Source of the DNA: Brevibacillus_D fluminis_A
GTDB taxonomy: Bacteria > Bacillota > Bacilli > Brevibacillales > Brevibacillaceae
Assembly (NCBI RefSeq): GCF_052072235.1
Contig: NZ_CM125436.1
Location: 3,776,001 to 3,840,000 of the forward strand
DNA: 64,000 bases
Direction of reading: 5' to 3'
Shown: piece after piece, positions 1 through 7,144 of the stretch
Layout of the letters: every line of letters begins with the position of its first letter
Numbering within the stretch: the first letter of the stretch is position 1
Made by a program: the position numbers and the translations under genes
Notes under the pieces: model-generated
The model's database searches: none
What the model saw: only the letters and a program-made list of their open reading frames with translations
Told to the model about the DNA's origin: nothing

Positions 1-127
1 GCCGTTCCAACAGTTGTCCGATTGCCGTATCTCTCATTTGAGGAACCCACGACATGAGTACATAAGCGATTACCATAAACTGATAAACACTGAATAAAAA
101 ATCAATGACCGTCCACAAATAAGCCAT
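1..127 (-). CDS. ylmG: YggT family membrane protein (partial, 3' end outside window)
   Basis: The first 42 codons of a small membrane protein, cut by the window edge. The visible part is a hydrophobic helix (residues 1-28) followed by a SWVPQM-type stretch typical of YggT/YlmG repeats. YggT proteins have two such units and are linked to division or membrane-protein assembly. A GAGGTG ribosome-binding site lies 5 nt before the ATG. It follows sepF in the order known from Bacillus subtilis (ylmE-sepF-ylmG), which supports the call. The second half cannot be assessed. Confidence 0.85.
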   Translation of the reverse strand, partial: MAYLWTVIDFLFSVYQFMVIAYVLMSWVPQMRDTAIGQLLER

Positions 128-154
128 GGATTCACCTCGATTGCGTAATGATAC

Positions 155-586
155 CTACTCTTCAATGATGCTCGAAATGTTTCCTTGAATATCGACATGG
201 TCTGGCGTGCAGACGAAGATATGGTCGCCCACCTTTTGAATGTCTCCGTTCAGTGCATACACCGTGCCGCTGATGAAATCAACAATTCGTTTCGCTTGAT
301 CCTTTTCAACTCGTTGCAAATTCATGACGACCGGGCGGCGGTAACGCAGGTTGTCGGCGATATCTTGCGCATCACCATAACTGCGCGGTTCAAACAGCAT
401 CAAACGAATCGCTTCCTTTTCGCGAGCCGAATGGATGCTGACGACATTATTCGTCCTCGCCGTGTTATTCATGGTGTTGCGCTTTGGGGCAATCTCTTCC
501 TCCTGCTGCTGCTCTTCGACGATTTCCTCGACAACTTCCTCGTTTTCGAGCCCCAAAAAATTCATGATCCTGTTCATGACCCCCAT
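155..586 (-). CDS. sepF: Cell division protein SepF
   Basis: 143 residues. SepF anchors FtsZ to the membrane and organises the Z-ring. The N-terminus (MGVMNRIMNFLGL) is the short amphipathic membrane helix. An acidic linker with runs of E and Q follows (about residues 14-40), then the globular domain with RSYGDAQDIADNLR and a valine/isoleucine-rich core (about 65-140). The start is the ATG at 586, preceded by AAAGGAGGG; an upstream in-frame extension lacks a ribosome-binding site and would bury the membrane helix. It sits between yggS and yggT as in other Bacillales. Confidence 0.96.
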   Translation of the reverse strand: MGVMNRIMNFLGLENEEVVEEIVEEQQQEEEIAPKRNTMNNTARTNNVVSIHSAREKEAIRLMLFEPRSYGDAQDIADNLRYRRPVVMNLQRVEKDQAKRIVDFISGTVYALNGDIQKVGDHIFVCTPDHVDIQGNISSIIEE

Positions 587-619
587 ATGTACCCTCCTTT
601 CGTCTTCTGCTTCCAAGGT

Positions 620-1327
620 TTACTCGGGACTCACCAGTACAGAACCCACCCGAATATAGGTAGCGCCTTCCTCGATCGCCACCTCAAAATCGTTGGACAT
701 CCCCATCGACAGCTCGTTCGGCGTCAAATTGTCAATGCCCAGCGACAACAATCGATCACGCCATTCCCGAAGTCCGCGGAAAACCGGACGCACGTCCTCG
801 GCATTTTCGACAAATGGCGCCATTGTCATTAAACCTATCACTCTTATATGTTTCATATTACTGGTTTCCTGTACAAAAGCCAAGACATCCTTGGGATCCA
901 GCCCAAATTTTGTCTCTTCGCCAGATACGTTGATCTGCAGGAAACATTGCGCCGTGATGCCGAGCGCTTCTGCCCGTCGATTCAGTTCCTCCGCAAGCGA
1001 CAAACGGTCGAGGGAATGAAACCGGTCAAATTTGCCGATCACATCTTTGACTTTGTTCGTCTGCAGATGGCCGATGAAATGCCATGTACCCGTTTCCCCG
1101 TATGCCTCGTATTTCGGCAGCGCGTCCTGCACGCGATTTTCACCGATGTGCGTAAGCCCGGCTGCCAGCACTTCGCCGATGGCCGGGACATCGATATATT
1201 TCGTTACCGCAATGATGTTTACCTCTTCCCGCTTGCGCCCTGCACGCTCGCAGGCTGCTGCGATGCGCGGTTCCAATTCAGCCAACCGCTTTTGAACTAC
1301 TTCACGCGATACAAATCGTTCCGACAC
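620..1327 (-). CDS. yggS: YggS family pyridoxal phosphate homeostasis protein
   Basis: 235 residues, the usual family length. YggS/YlmE proteins are cytosolic single-domain PLP-binding TIM barrels that buffer pyridoxal phosphate and affect amino-acid pools. Visible hallmarks are the AVTKYI motif near residue 41 (PLP lysine), HIGENRVQ, HFIGHLQTNKVK, and the C-terminal MSNDFEVAIEEGATYIRVG phosphate-binding segment. The start is GTG, with AAAGGGGG about 10 nt upstream. It is part of the ylmC-pgeF-yggS-sepF-yggT tail of the division cluster. Confidence 0.95.
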   Translation of the reverse strand: MSERFVSREVVQKRLAELEPRIAAACERAGRKREEVNIIAVTKYIDVPAIGEVLAAGLTHIGENRVQDALPKYEAYGETGTWHFIGHLQTNKVKDVIGKFDRFHSLDRLSLAEELNRRAEALGITAQCFLQINVSGEETKFGLDPKDVLAFVQETSNMKHIRVIGLMTMAPFVENAEDVRPVFRGLREWRDRLLSLGIDNLTPNELSMGMSNDFEVAIEEGATYIRVGSVLVSPE

Positions 1328-1349
1328 TTTCCAAAATCCCCCTTTACGC

Positions 1350-2165
1350 TTATGCCCAGCCGATGTAGGAAGCCATTCGTCCGGTTTTCCCCGCCTCTTT
1401 CCGATAGGAGAAAAACAAATCCGGTCGGCAGCTCGTGCACCAATCCGTCCGCAAAATATGTTCCGGCCGTATGCCAGCTTCTTCCATAATCAATTGATTG
1501 AGCACTTTCAGATCAAGCATATACTTTCCTGGTCCCGCATTCGTTACGCAAGTTTGCCAACGATCGCTCGACTGCTTGACCTGATCGATGACAAAATCGT
1601 CCAACTCGTAGCAGCAGCCGCCAATCGACGGACCGATCGCGGTCAAAATCTCTTCTGGCTTGCTCCCGAAATCGCGCGCAAACGCACGAATCATTTCCTC
1701 GGAAATACGCCCTACCGTTCCCCGCCAACCAGCATGTGCCAGTCCGATGGCGCGACTCGCCGGATCGATGAAATAAAGAGGCACGCAATCCGCATAGAAG
1801 GATGTGAGCAAAATCCCGTTTTCATCGGTATATATTCCGTCTGTTTTGGCTATCGACTCTTCAAATGCTTCACGCCCTGCTCCCGCTTCGGCTGCCGTTA
1901 TGCGCATGACTTTGTTGCCATGAATTTGTTCGGCACAGCTAAACCTTGCGAATGAAAAGCCTAGTTCGTCGCAGAGTGTTTGCCGATTCGAAATGACAGC
2001 CTGGGGATCGTCCCCAACGTGAAGGCCCATGTTAAACGATCCAAACGGCTCTTTGCTGCTGCCGCCTGTCCGTATGGTAAAACCGGCTTGCAGCGAGGGA
2101 AATCGTGCTTCCCACGGCGCAAGCTGCAGGCTGTGCGACTCTGGCGCCAATCGGAAAGAATCCAC
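1350..2165 (-). CDS. pgeF: PgeF/YfiH family multicopper-oxidase-like protein (YlmD)
   Basis: 271 residues. PgeF/YlmD proteins correct peptidoglycan precursors by removing wrongly added L-serine, and have purine nucleoside phosphorylase or laccase-like activity in vitro. The zinc-site residues are recognisable: ADCVPLYF, LAHAGWRGT and the GPSIGGCCYEL segment. The start is GTG with AGGAGGAG 6-7 nt upstream. Its place beside peptidoglycan synthesis genes fits a cell-wall quality-control role; this is inference from the family and the context. Confidence 0.93.
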   Translation of the reverse strand: MDSFRLAPESHSLQLAPWEARFPSLQAGFTIRTGGSSKEPFGSFNMGLHVGDDPQAVISNRQTLCDELGFSFARFSCAEQIHGNKVMRITAAEAGAGREAFEESIAKTDGIYTDENGILLTSFYADCVPLYFIDPASRAIGLAHAGWRGTVGRISEEMIRAFARDFGSKPEEILTAIGPSIGGCCYELDDFVIDQVKQSSDRWQTCVTNAGPGKYMLDLKVLNQLIMEEAGIRPEHILRTDWCTSCRPDLFFSYRKEAGKTGRMASYIGWA

Positions 2166-2246
2166 ACTACTCTCCTCCTACCTCGTCAAAGGATACTCCT
2201 ACCATCTTAACGGGTATTGTTTGCTTTTCGCAATAGGACAATCTTC

Positions 2247-2271
2247 AGGGGAGACCCATTCGGCCTCCCCT
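2247..2271 (-). terminator. Stem-loop downstream of ylmC
   Basis: A 7-bp perfect stem (AGGGGAG/CTCCCCT) with a GC-rich interior lies 15 nt after the ylmC stop codon. It lacks a clear U-tract on the minus strand, so it may be a weak terminator or an mRNA-stabilising hairpin. Confidence 0.4.
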
Positions 2272-2285
2272 GTGCTGAGCGTTCT

Positions 2286-2564
2286 TCATTCGTCCCCCGC
2301 TGAAGACTGACGTGAATCCAACCGTATCGGCTCTTCGACCCTGACTAACACAACATCCTTCCCAATCTTGACAATATTTCGCCACGGGATGACATAATCG
2401 TTTCCAGACGAGAAAAAGCCGAGAAACTTACCTGGCCCCGGTACGATAATCGCTTCGATTCGCCCCTGCCGCAAGTCGATTTCCAGATCGGCGATTTGTC
2501 CAAGGCGTTTTCCGTCCAAAATATTGACGACCTCTTTGGTTTGAAAGTCAGAGATTTTCACCAT
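2286..2564 (-). CDS. ylmC: YlmC/YmxH family PRC-barrel sporulation protein
   Basis: 92 residues, one PRC-barrel domain (DFQTKEVVNILDGKRLGQIADLEID, residues 6-30, then VIPW and DVVLVRV). YlmC/YmxH proteins are small cytosolic proteins found in spore formers; the precise role is unknown. The start is the ATG at 2564 with AGGTGA upstream. It lies downstream of sigG, separated by 441 nt that contain the sigG terminator and a long inverted-repeat element, so it is probably transcribed on its own. Confidence 0.92.
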   Translation of the reverse strand: MVKISDFQTKEVVNILDGKRLGQIADLEIDLRQGRIEAIIVPGPGKFLGFFSSGNDYVIPWRNIVKIGKDVVLVRVEEPIRLDSRQSSAGDE

Positions 2565-2675
2565 TCCATGTCACCTGCACTTTCTGCCCTTGCTTTTATT
2601 AATATAATGGCGGGGGTTGGAAATATGTCCGGGATTGTGAGAAAAACTGGCTATTTGGGCTTTGGTGGAGGCGAG

Positions 2676-2894
2676 GGGATTTGCAGAAAAAAGCTCCACG
2701 AAAGCGGTGACCATGCCTGCTGGGGGTCGGGGTGAACGGCGCAAGCAAAAAAATGGAAACCGCGCCCCAATGCCACACGCTGCGCGGCGGGTGTATCTCA
2801 CAGATGATATGTGGCGCGAAAGACGTTTCCATTTTTCCGCCTGCGCCTGGTGGGCATGGCCAAAGCTTTCGCTCCGCTTTTTTCTGCAAATCCC
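2676..2894. repeat. 219-bp long inverted-repeat (MITE-like or structured RNA) element
   Basis: The ends are a perfect 19-bp inverted repeat (2676-2694 and 2876-2894, beginning GGGATTTGCAG). Inside, further blocks pair in register: CGAAAGC and CCATGCC near 2699-2717 with their complements near 2854-2871, a 12-bp block 2749-2760 with 2825-2836, and CGCGCC with GGCGCG. The whole unit folds as one long imperfect hairpin. No flanking target-site duplication is visible and it codes for nothing. It may be a miniature inverted-repeat element or a stable RNA. Confidence 0.75.
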
Positions 2895-2957
2895 TGGCTG
2901 CTCGTATAAAGCACCGCGACACTCCTCTCCCCCTCCCCCAAAAAAGCGTGCTCCCAT

Positions 2958-2990
2958 AAAAAAGAAGCTTCCTCTCATCAAGAAAGCTTC
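2958..2990 (-). terminator. Rho-independent terminator of sigG
   Basis: A GAAGCTT/AAGCTTC stem (2964-2970 with 2984-2990) followed on the minus strand by six U residues, 15 nt after the sigG stop codon. Confidence 0.88.
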
Positions 2991-3005
2991 GAATGATCAC
3001 GTTTT

Positions 3006-3785
3006 TTAAGTTTGGACGTGCTTTTGCATGTGGGCGATCGCCGCTTTTTCGAGGCGGGAGACTTGGGCCTGGGAGATGCCGATTTCTTCCGCGACCTCCA
3101 TTTGGGTTTTGCCTTCGTAAAAGCGCATGGAGATGATCATTTTCTCCCGGTCGCCGAGCCGCTGCATCCCTTCGCGCAGCGCGATTTCTTCCACCCATGT
3201 CGTGTCTTTGTTCTTTTCATCGCTGATCTGATCCATCACGTAGATCGGATCGCCGCCGTCCTGATAGATCGGCTCGAACAAAGAGACCGGGTCCTGGATC
3301 GCATCGAGTGCAAACACCACGTCTTCCTTGGCTACGTTCAGCTGGGAGGAAATCTCGGTGATGGTGGGTTCGCGCGAGTGGCGATTGGTCAGTTGATCGC
3401 GCACCTGCAGCGCCTTGTAGGCGATGTCACGCAAGGAGCGAGAGACGCGAATCGGGTTGTTGTCGCGCAGATAACGCCGGATTTCCCCGATGATCATCGG
3501 CACGGCGTAGGTAGAAAACTTGACGTTTTGTCCAAGATCAAAGTTATCAATCGCTTTCATGAGACCGATGCACCCTACCTGAAACAGGTCGTCCACATAC
3601 TCGCCGCGATTGTTAAAGCGCTGGATCACGCTCAACACCAATCTGAGGTTACCATTCACCAGCTTCTCGCGTGCAGCATGCTCCCCACCCTGCAGCCGTT
3701 CAAACAGCTCTCGCATTTCCTTGTTGGTCAAGACGGGTAGCTTCGATGTGTCTACTCCACAGATTTCCACCTTGTTGCGCGTCAT
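3006..3785 (-). CDS. sigG: RNA polymerase forespore sigma factor SigG
   Basis: 259 residues, the normal length for sigmaG. It directs late forespore transcription. Region 2 shows DLFQVGCIGLMKAIDNFDLGQNVKFSTYAVPMIIGEIRR (about 66-104), region 3 has the SRSLRDIAYKAL segment, and region 4 ends with the helix-turn-helix MEVAEEIGISQAQVSRLEK (about 230-248). The N-terminus (MTRNKVEICGVDTSKLPVL) is the sigmaG-specific anti-sigma contact segment. An AGGAGGGG site precedes the ATG. It follows sigE but has its own sigmaF-type promoter at 3871-3899. Confidence 0.97.
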   Translation of the reverse strand: MTRNKVEICGVDTSKLPVLTNKEMRELFERLQGGEHAAREKLVNGNLRLVLSVIQRFNNRGEYVDDLFQVGCIGLMKAIDNFDLGQNVKFSTYAVPMIIGEIRRYLRDNNPIRVSRSLRDIAYKALQVRDQLTNRHSREPTITEISSQLNVAKEDVVFALDAIQDPVSLFEPIYQDGGDPIYVMDQISDEKNKDTTWVEEIALREGMQRLGDREKMIISMRFYEGKTQMEVAEEIGISQAQVSRLEKAAIAHMQKHVQT

Positions 3786-3870
3786 ATGATCCCCCTCCTC
3801 TGGAGCAAAAAGAAAAAGTCCCTATACCGGTTGTCAGCTCATACGGCCACGGGTGAACGCGGTTTAGGAA

Positions 3871-3899
3871 CAGTATCTCCTTGGATTGGGAAAATATGC
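3871..3899 (-). promoter_or_regulatory. SigmaF-type promoter of sigG
   Basis: On the minus strand, a -35 element GCATA (3895-3899) is followed after 14 nt by GGAGATACTG (3871-3880). These match the sigmaF consensus GYWTA and GGnnAnAHTR at every defined position; the spacer is about one base shorter than usual. The B. subtilis sigG gene is known to be sigmaF-dependent. The site lies within 12 nt of the sigE stop codon, so forespore transcription can start without reading through spoIIGA-sigE. Confidence 0.75.
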
Positions 3900-3910
3900 G
3901 TATTTTTGGC

Positions 3911-4633
3911 TTAGACCATCTTGTTGAATTCTTTCCGTAATCGTTTAATAATTCGTTTTTCCAGACGGGAAATGTAGGACTGGGAAATTCCCAACAAATC
4001 CGCTACGTCTTTCTGCGTCTTCTCCTCCTCGCCGGCAAGGCCGAAACGCAGTTCCATGATCGTCCGTTCGCGGTCGGACAATTTGTCCAGCGCTTTTTTC
4101 AGCAGCTTGCGGTCCACCTGGTCCTCGATGTTTTTGTAAATCGTATCGTTTTCTGTACCCAGCACATCCGAAAGCAAAAGCTCATTGCCATCCCAGTCAA
4201 TATTCAGCGGTTCGTCAAACGATACTTCCGAACGGATTTTGTTGTTGCGGCGCAAATACATCAAAATTTCATTTTCAATGCAGCGAGAGGCATAGGTGGC
4301 AAGCTTGATATTTTTTTCCGGATCAAACGTGTTCACCGCTTTAATCAAGCCGATGGTGCCGATGCTGACCAAGTCTTCGATGTTAATGCCCGTGTTTTCA
4401 AATTTGCGGGCAATGTAGACGACCAGACGCAAATTCCGTTCGATCAGCATGCTTCGCACAGCCACATCGCCTGATGGCAGCCGATGCAGCAAATACTCTT
4501 CTTCCTCCCGCGTCAGCGGCGGCGGCAGGGCTTCGCTTCCGCCGATGTAGTAGATTTCTTCTGCTTTCATTCCAAGACGAATCAGCACACGATACCAGAA
4601 CAATTGAAGATTCAGGCGAATATTTAGCTTCAT
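3911..4633 (-). CDS. sigE: RNA polymerase mother-cell sigma factor SigE (pro-SigE)
   Basis: 240 residues. Made as inactive pro-sigmaE; SpoIIGA removes the N-terminal peptide in the mother cell. The N-terminal 25 or so residues (MKLNIRLNLQLFWYRVLIRLG) form the basic amphipathic membrane-binding pro-sequence. Region 2 is DLVSIGTIGLIKAVNTFDPEKNIKLATYASRCIENEILMYLRR and region 4 carries DVADLLGISQSYISRLEKRIIKRL. The start is the ATG at 4633 with AGGAGGG 7 nt upstream; a longer in-frame extension would overlap spoIIGA and is not supported. It is 10 nt downstream of spoIIGA. Confidence 0.97.
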   Translation of the reverse strand: MKLNIRLNLQLFWYRVLIRLGMKAEEIYYIGGSEALPPPLTREEEEYLLHRLPSGDVAVRSMLIERNLRLVVYIARKFENTGINIEDLVSIGTIGLIKAVNTFDPEKNIKLATYASRCIENEILMYLRRNNKIRSEVSFDEPLNIDWDGNELLLSDVLGTENDTIYKNIEDQVDRKLLKKALDKLSDRERTIMELRFGLAGEEEKTQKDVADLLGISQSYISRLEKRIIKRLRKEFNKMV

Positions 4634-4643
4634 GTTAGCCCTC

Positions 4644-5597
4644 CTAAGAATTAGAGATCGCTTGCGCTTGCGGATCACTTTGTATAAGTGCAGGATGAAC
4701 GATCGCCTGGTAACGGCCATCTGCCGATAATGCGATCGGATTCAATCCGATTAAGACCTTTGTCGCTTGAAATGTTTGGCCGTCCACAACGATGCTGAGC
4801 CCATCCGGCTTGATCGCGATGAGAAAATCCATCCCGCGCGATACGCTCCGATACGGAATCAACCGCAAGCGCGTCTGCCATTCGGGCGCAAGCTCTGCGA
4901 AAACCTCGTCGACCTGCCCCATTTTGTCCTGTGCTTTCGCCAAATAGGCCGCCAAGGCGCTCGGGAGAAGATGGGCAAATAGCCTGCTTTCCATCAGCAT
5001 CACGGGCGTACGGGAAAACGGTTCGTACAGCTGGTTGCCGGTATCGATCAAACCGGTGCACAAAATATGTTCATCCCCAAGCTTCACGACCACTTCCGTG
5101 AGAAACTGTCCCATCCGCTTCGGTTCGGCGATCGCCTGATAGCTGCGACGGCTTAAGAAAATGACGATGGCGAAGCCTGCGGCAAGCACGAGCAGCGTAG
5201 GCTTGGTTCCCACACCGAAGCTGTCGTTATGTGTGACCAGAATCCCGTTAACAATCTCATTCTGGCCTGCCCCCAAATATTCAAGAGCGAACACACCTCC
5301 TCCAAAAACAAAAGCAACAAAATAAAAAATGCAGAGCGTCTGAAAAAATGAGAGAATGCGGCGGAACCCAAACGCGATCCAGAGCATCAGGATGGAAAAC
5401 AGCAGCTTGACCATCCATTGATACATACCGGCGAAGGCAGGAAAAAAGAAAAAGGCAACGTACGTGGAGCCAAACGCAGCTGCCAGAAGGAGTCTCCACC
5501 ATACGACGCGCTCTTTGCGAAAATATGCCGTAAAATAGAGCAGCATTGCGTCGATGGCCAAATTGAGCAGCAGAATGACATCTAAATAAATTACCAT
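4644..5597 (-). CDS. spoIIGA: Sporulation sigma-E factor processing peptidase SpoIIGA
   Basis: 317 residues. A membrane aspartic protease that cleaves pro-sigmaE at the septum after a signal from SpoIIR. The N-terminal half has five hydrophobic segments (about residues 2-165). The C-terminal half has the aspartic protease motif LIDTGNQL near residue 190, and PYRSVSRG further on. The start is the ATG at 5597 with GGTGGAGG upstream. It forms a two-gene operon with sigE, as in all spore-forming bacilli. Confidence 0.96.
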   Translation of the reverse strand: MVIYLDVILLLNLAIDAMLLYFTAYFRKERVVWWRLLLAAAFGSTYVAFFFFPAFAGMYQWMVKLLFSILMLWIAFGFRRILSFFQTLCIFYFVAFVFGGGVFALEYLGAGQNEIVNGILVTHNDSFGVGTKPTLLVLAAGFAIVIFLSRRSYQAIAEPKRMGQFLTEVVVKLGDEHILCTGLIDTGNQLYEPFSRTPVMLMESRLFAHLLPSALAAYLAKAQDKMGQVDEVFAELAPEWQTRLRLIPYRSVSRGMDFLIAIKPDGLSIVVDGQTFQATKVLIGLNPIALSADGRYQAIVHPALIQSDPQAQAISNS

Positions 5598-5650
5598 GTG
5601 ATCGGGCCTCCACCGCAAGAAAAGAGTTCGATTTTCTCCCGGGCAAACAT

Positions 5651-5692
5651 AGTATATCTTAATGTCTATGTGAAGTCTGTCAAAATTTGACA
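5651..5692 (-). promoter_or_regulatory. spoIIGA promoter with long spacer and Spo0A-like boxes
   Basis: On the minus strand, TTGACA (5678-5683) is separated by 21 bp from TATACT (5651-5656). The B. subtilis spoIIG promoter is a sigmaA promoter with an unusually long (22-bp) spacer that needs Spo0A~P, so the layout is conserved. An inverted pair of TGTCAAA heptamers (5678-5684 on plus, 5686-5692 on minus), one base away from the 0A box TGTCGAA, overlaps the -35 region. Confidence 0.7.
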
Positions 5693-5724
5693 GGTCTATT
5701 TCAAAATTAATGCTGAAAAAGAAA

Positions 5725-5763
5725 GAACCCCCCTGCTCTTCTTACGAAAAGAGCAAGGGGGTT
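5725..5763 (-). terminator. Rho-independent terminator of ftsZ
   Basis: A GC-rich stem (5727-5740 with 5749-5762) and a U-rich tail on the minus strand, 20 nt after the ftsZ stop codon. It separates the division genes from the sporulation sigma operon. Confidence 0.9.
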
Positions 5764-5784
5764 TCCATCATGAAAATGTTTCGC

Positions 5785-6936
5785 TTATTTGCGGTTGCGG
5801 CGACGGTTGCGCAGGAATGCCGGGATGTCGAGGTTGTCCAGATTGGACATGGACAAGATCGTTTTTTCCGGTTCTTCCTCGCGCGGGCGCGCATTGGTTG
5901 CAGCGGATGGCTGCTGCTGCGAGGTGCGCGACTGCTGCGATGCAGCGGATTGCTGCTGTGCTCTGCGCATCTCGGACTGTTGGTTCTCTTCAAAACCGGT
6001 TGCGATTACCGTCACGAGGATCTCATTTTTCAAATCCTCGTTGATTACCGCACCGAAAATCATGTTTACGTCCAAATCGGCAGCAGACGAAACGATATCT
6101 GCCGCTTCGTTTACTTCATACAAGCTCAGGTTGCTTCCACCTGTGATGTTGAGCAGCACACCGCGCGCTCCTTCGATGGAAGTTTCCAAAAGCGGGCTCG
6201 AAATCGCTCTGCGCGCTGCTTCCGCCGCACGATTTTCGCCGCTGGCTGCACCGATCCCCATCAAAGCGGAACCGCGTTCGGTCATAATGGTTTTCACGTC
6301 AGCAAAGTCAAGGTTGATCAAGCCAGGTACGGCGATCAAATCGGAAATCCCTTGAACCCCTTGACGCAAAATGTTGTCTACTTCGCGGAATGCTTCCAGC
6401 ATCGGCGTGTTTTTATCCACGATTTCCAGCAGTCGGTCATTTGGGATGACGATCAGCGTATCCACTTTTTCTTTCAACGCGGCGATACCCGCCTCAGCAT
6501 GCAAAGAGCGTTTGCGACCCTCGAACGAGAACGGTCGGGTTACAACACCAACGGTTAACGCTCCCAGCTCTTTGGCAATTTCCGCGATCACGGGAGCTGC
6601 GCCTGTCCCTGTTCCTCCGCCCATACCCGCGGTAACGAACACCATGTCAGCACCGCGCAGAGCATTTTCAATCATGTCACGGCTTTCTTCCGCCGCTTTT
6701 TTACCGATCTCAGGGTTGGCACCTGCGCCCAATCCCCGTGTCAGCTTTTCGCCAATTTGCAATTTCAAGTCTGCACCCGACAAATGAAGCGCTTGGGCAT
6801 CTGTGTTAACGGTGATGAATTCAACGCCCTTCACCCCGCCGTCAATCATGCGGTTAACCGCATTGCTTCCGCCACCGCCGCAGCCAATTACCTTAATCTG
6901 TGCAAACGATTCCATATCGAAGTCAAATTCCAGCAT
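5785..6936 (-). CDS. ftsZ: Cell division protein FtsZ
   Basis: 383 residues. Tubulin-like GTPase that forms the Z-ring. The tubulin signature GGGTGTGAAP is at 106-115; the N-terminal GCGGGGSNAVNRM nucleotide loop is at 18-30, and NLDFADVKTIM follows the core. After a variable Q/S-rich linker (about 318-350), the conserved C-terminal peptide DIPAFLRNRRRNRK ends the protein; it docks FtsA and SepF, both encoded in this window. GAGGAGG lies 10 nt before the ATG. A hairpin at 7064-7085 separates it from ftsA. Confidence 0.99.
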   Translation of the reverse strand: MLEFDFDMESFAQIKVIGCGGGGSNAVNRMIDGGVKGVEFITVNTDAQALHLSGADLKLQIGEKLTRGLGAGANPEIGKKAAEESRDMIENALRGADMVFVTAGMGGGTGTGAAPVIAEIAKELGALTVGVVTRPFSFEGRKRSLHAEAGIAALKEKVDTLIVIPNDRLLEIVDKNTPMLEAFREVDNILRQGVQGISDLIAVPGLINLDFADVKTIMTERGSALMGIGAASGENRAAEAARRAISSPLLETSIEGARGVLLNITGGSNLSLYEVNEAADIVSSAADLDVNMIFGAVINEDLKNEILVTVIATGFEENQQSEMRRAQQQSAASQQSRTSQQQPSAATNARPREEEPEKTILSMSNLDNLDIPAFLRNRRRNRK

Positions 6937-7063
6937 CTTGCAAGTTCCTCCTCATTAGATCGTCAGAAGAGATTTGATTGAGTCTTATGATCAAAAGCAT
7001 CCTTGACCCGTGGTTGCACAGCCAGCGGGGGGCTTTTAGGCTTACGCGATCTCAACCGTCTTC

Positions 7064-7085
7064 AAAAACGGTCATTCCCGTTTTT
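7064..7085. terminator. Terminator-like hairpin between ftsA and ftsZ
   Basis: A perfect 8-bp stem AAAAACGG/CCGTTTTT with a 6-nt loop, 60 nt downstream of ftsA. The U-rich arm gives terminator character on both strands. It could reduce read-through from ftsA into ftsZ or process the transcript. Confidence 0.55.
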
Positions 7086-7112
7086 AATCCCTCTTATCGG
7101 TGACAAACTCGC

Positions 7113-7128
7113 TGACCGCATCCGGTCA
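7113..7128. promoter_or_regulatory. TGACCG-N4-CGGTCA dyad between ftsA and ftsZ
   Basis: A 6+6 bp perfect dyad with a 4-nt centre, 17 nt after the ftsA stop codon. The same arms form the 14-16-bp palindromes at 46484-46497 and 62450-62465. It may be an operator or part of a dispersed repeat. Confidence 0.45.
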
Positions 7129-7144
7129 AATGGATTGTCGGTGA

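Larger units (their letters stand above)
2565..3005. other. 441-nt intergenic region between ylmC and sigG
   Basis: No convincing gene. Open frames here lack ribosome-binding sites and cross inverted repeats. It holds, from right to left, the sigG terminator (2958-2990), a C/T-rich tract on the plus strand (2930-2942), the 219-bp inverted-repeat element (2676-2894) and an AT-rich stretch before ylmC (2595-2610) that could carry its promoter. Confidence 0.7.

Noticed and set aside
2602..2628. Possible sigmaE-type promoter before ylmC (ACATATT and CATTATAT on the minus strand)
   Set aside because: The spacer is about 12 bp, shorter than sigmaE promoters, and the -10 match is only partial.
2571..3198. 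Minus-strand frames of 136 and 199 codons between ylmC and sigG
   Set aside because: They lack ribosome-binding sites, cross the inverted-repeat element and the sigG terminator, and the longer one overlaps sigG out of frame.
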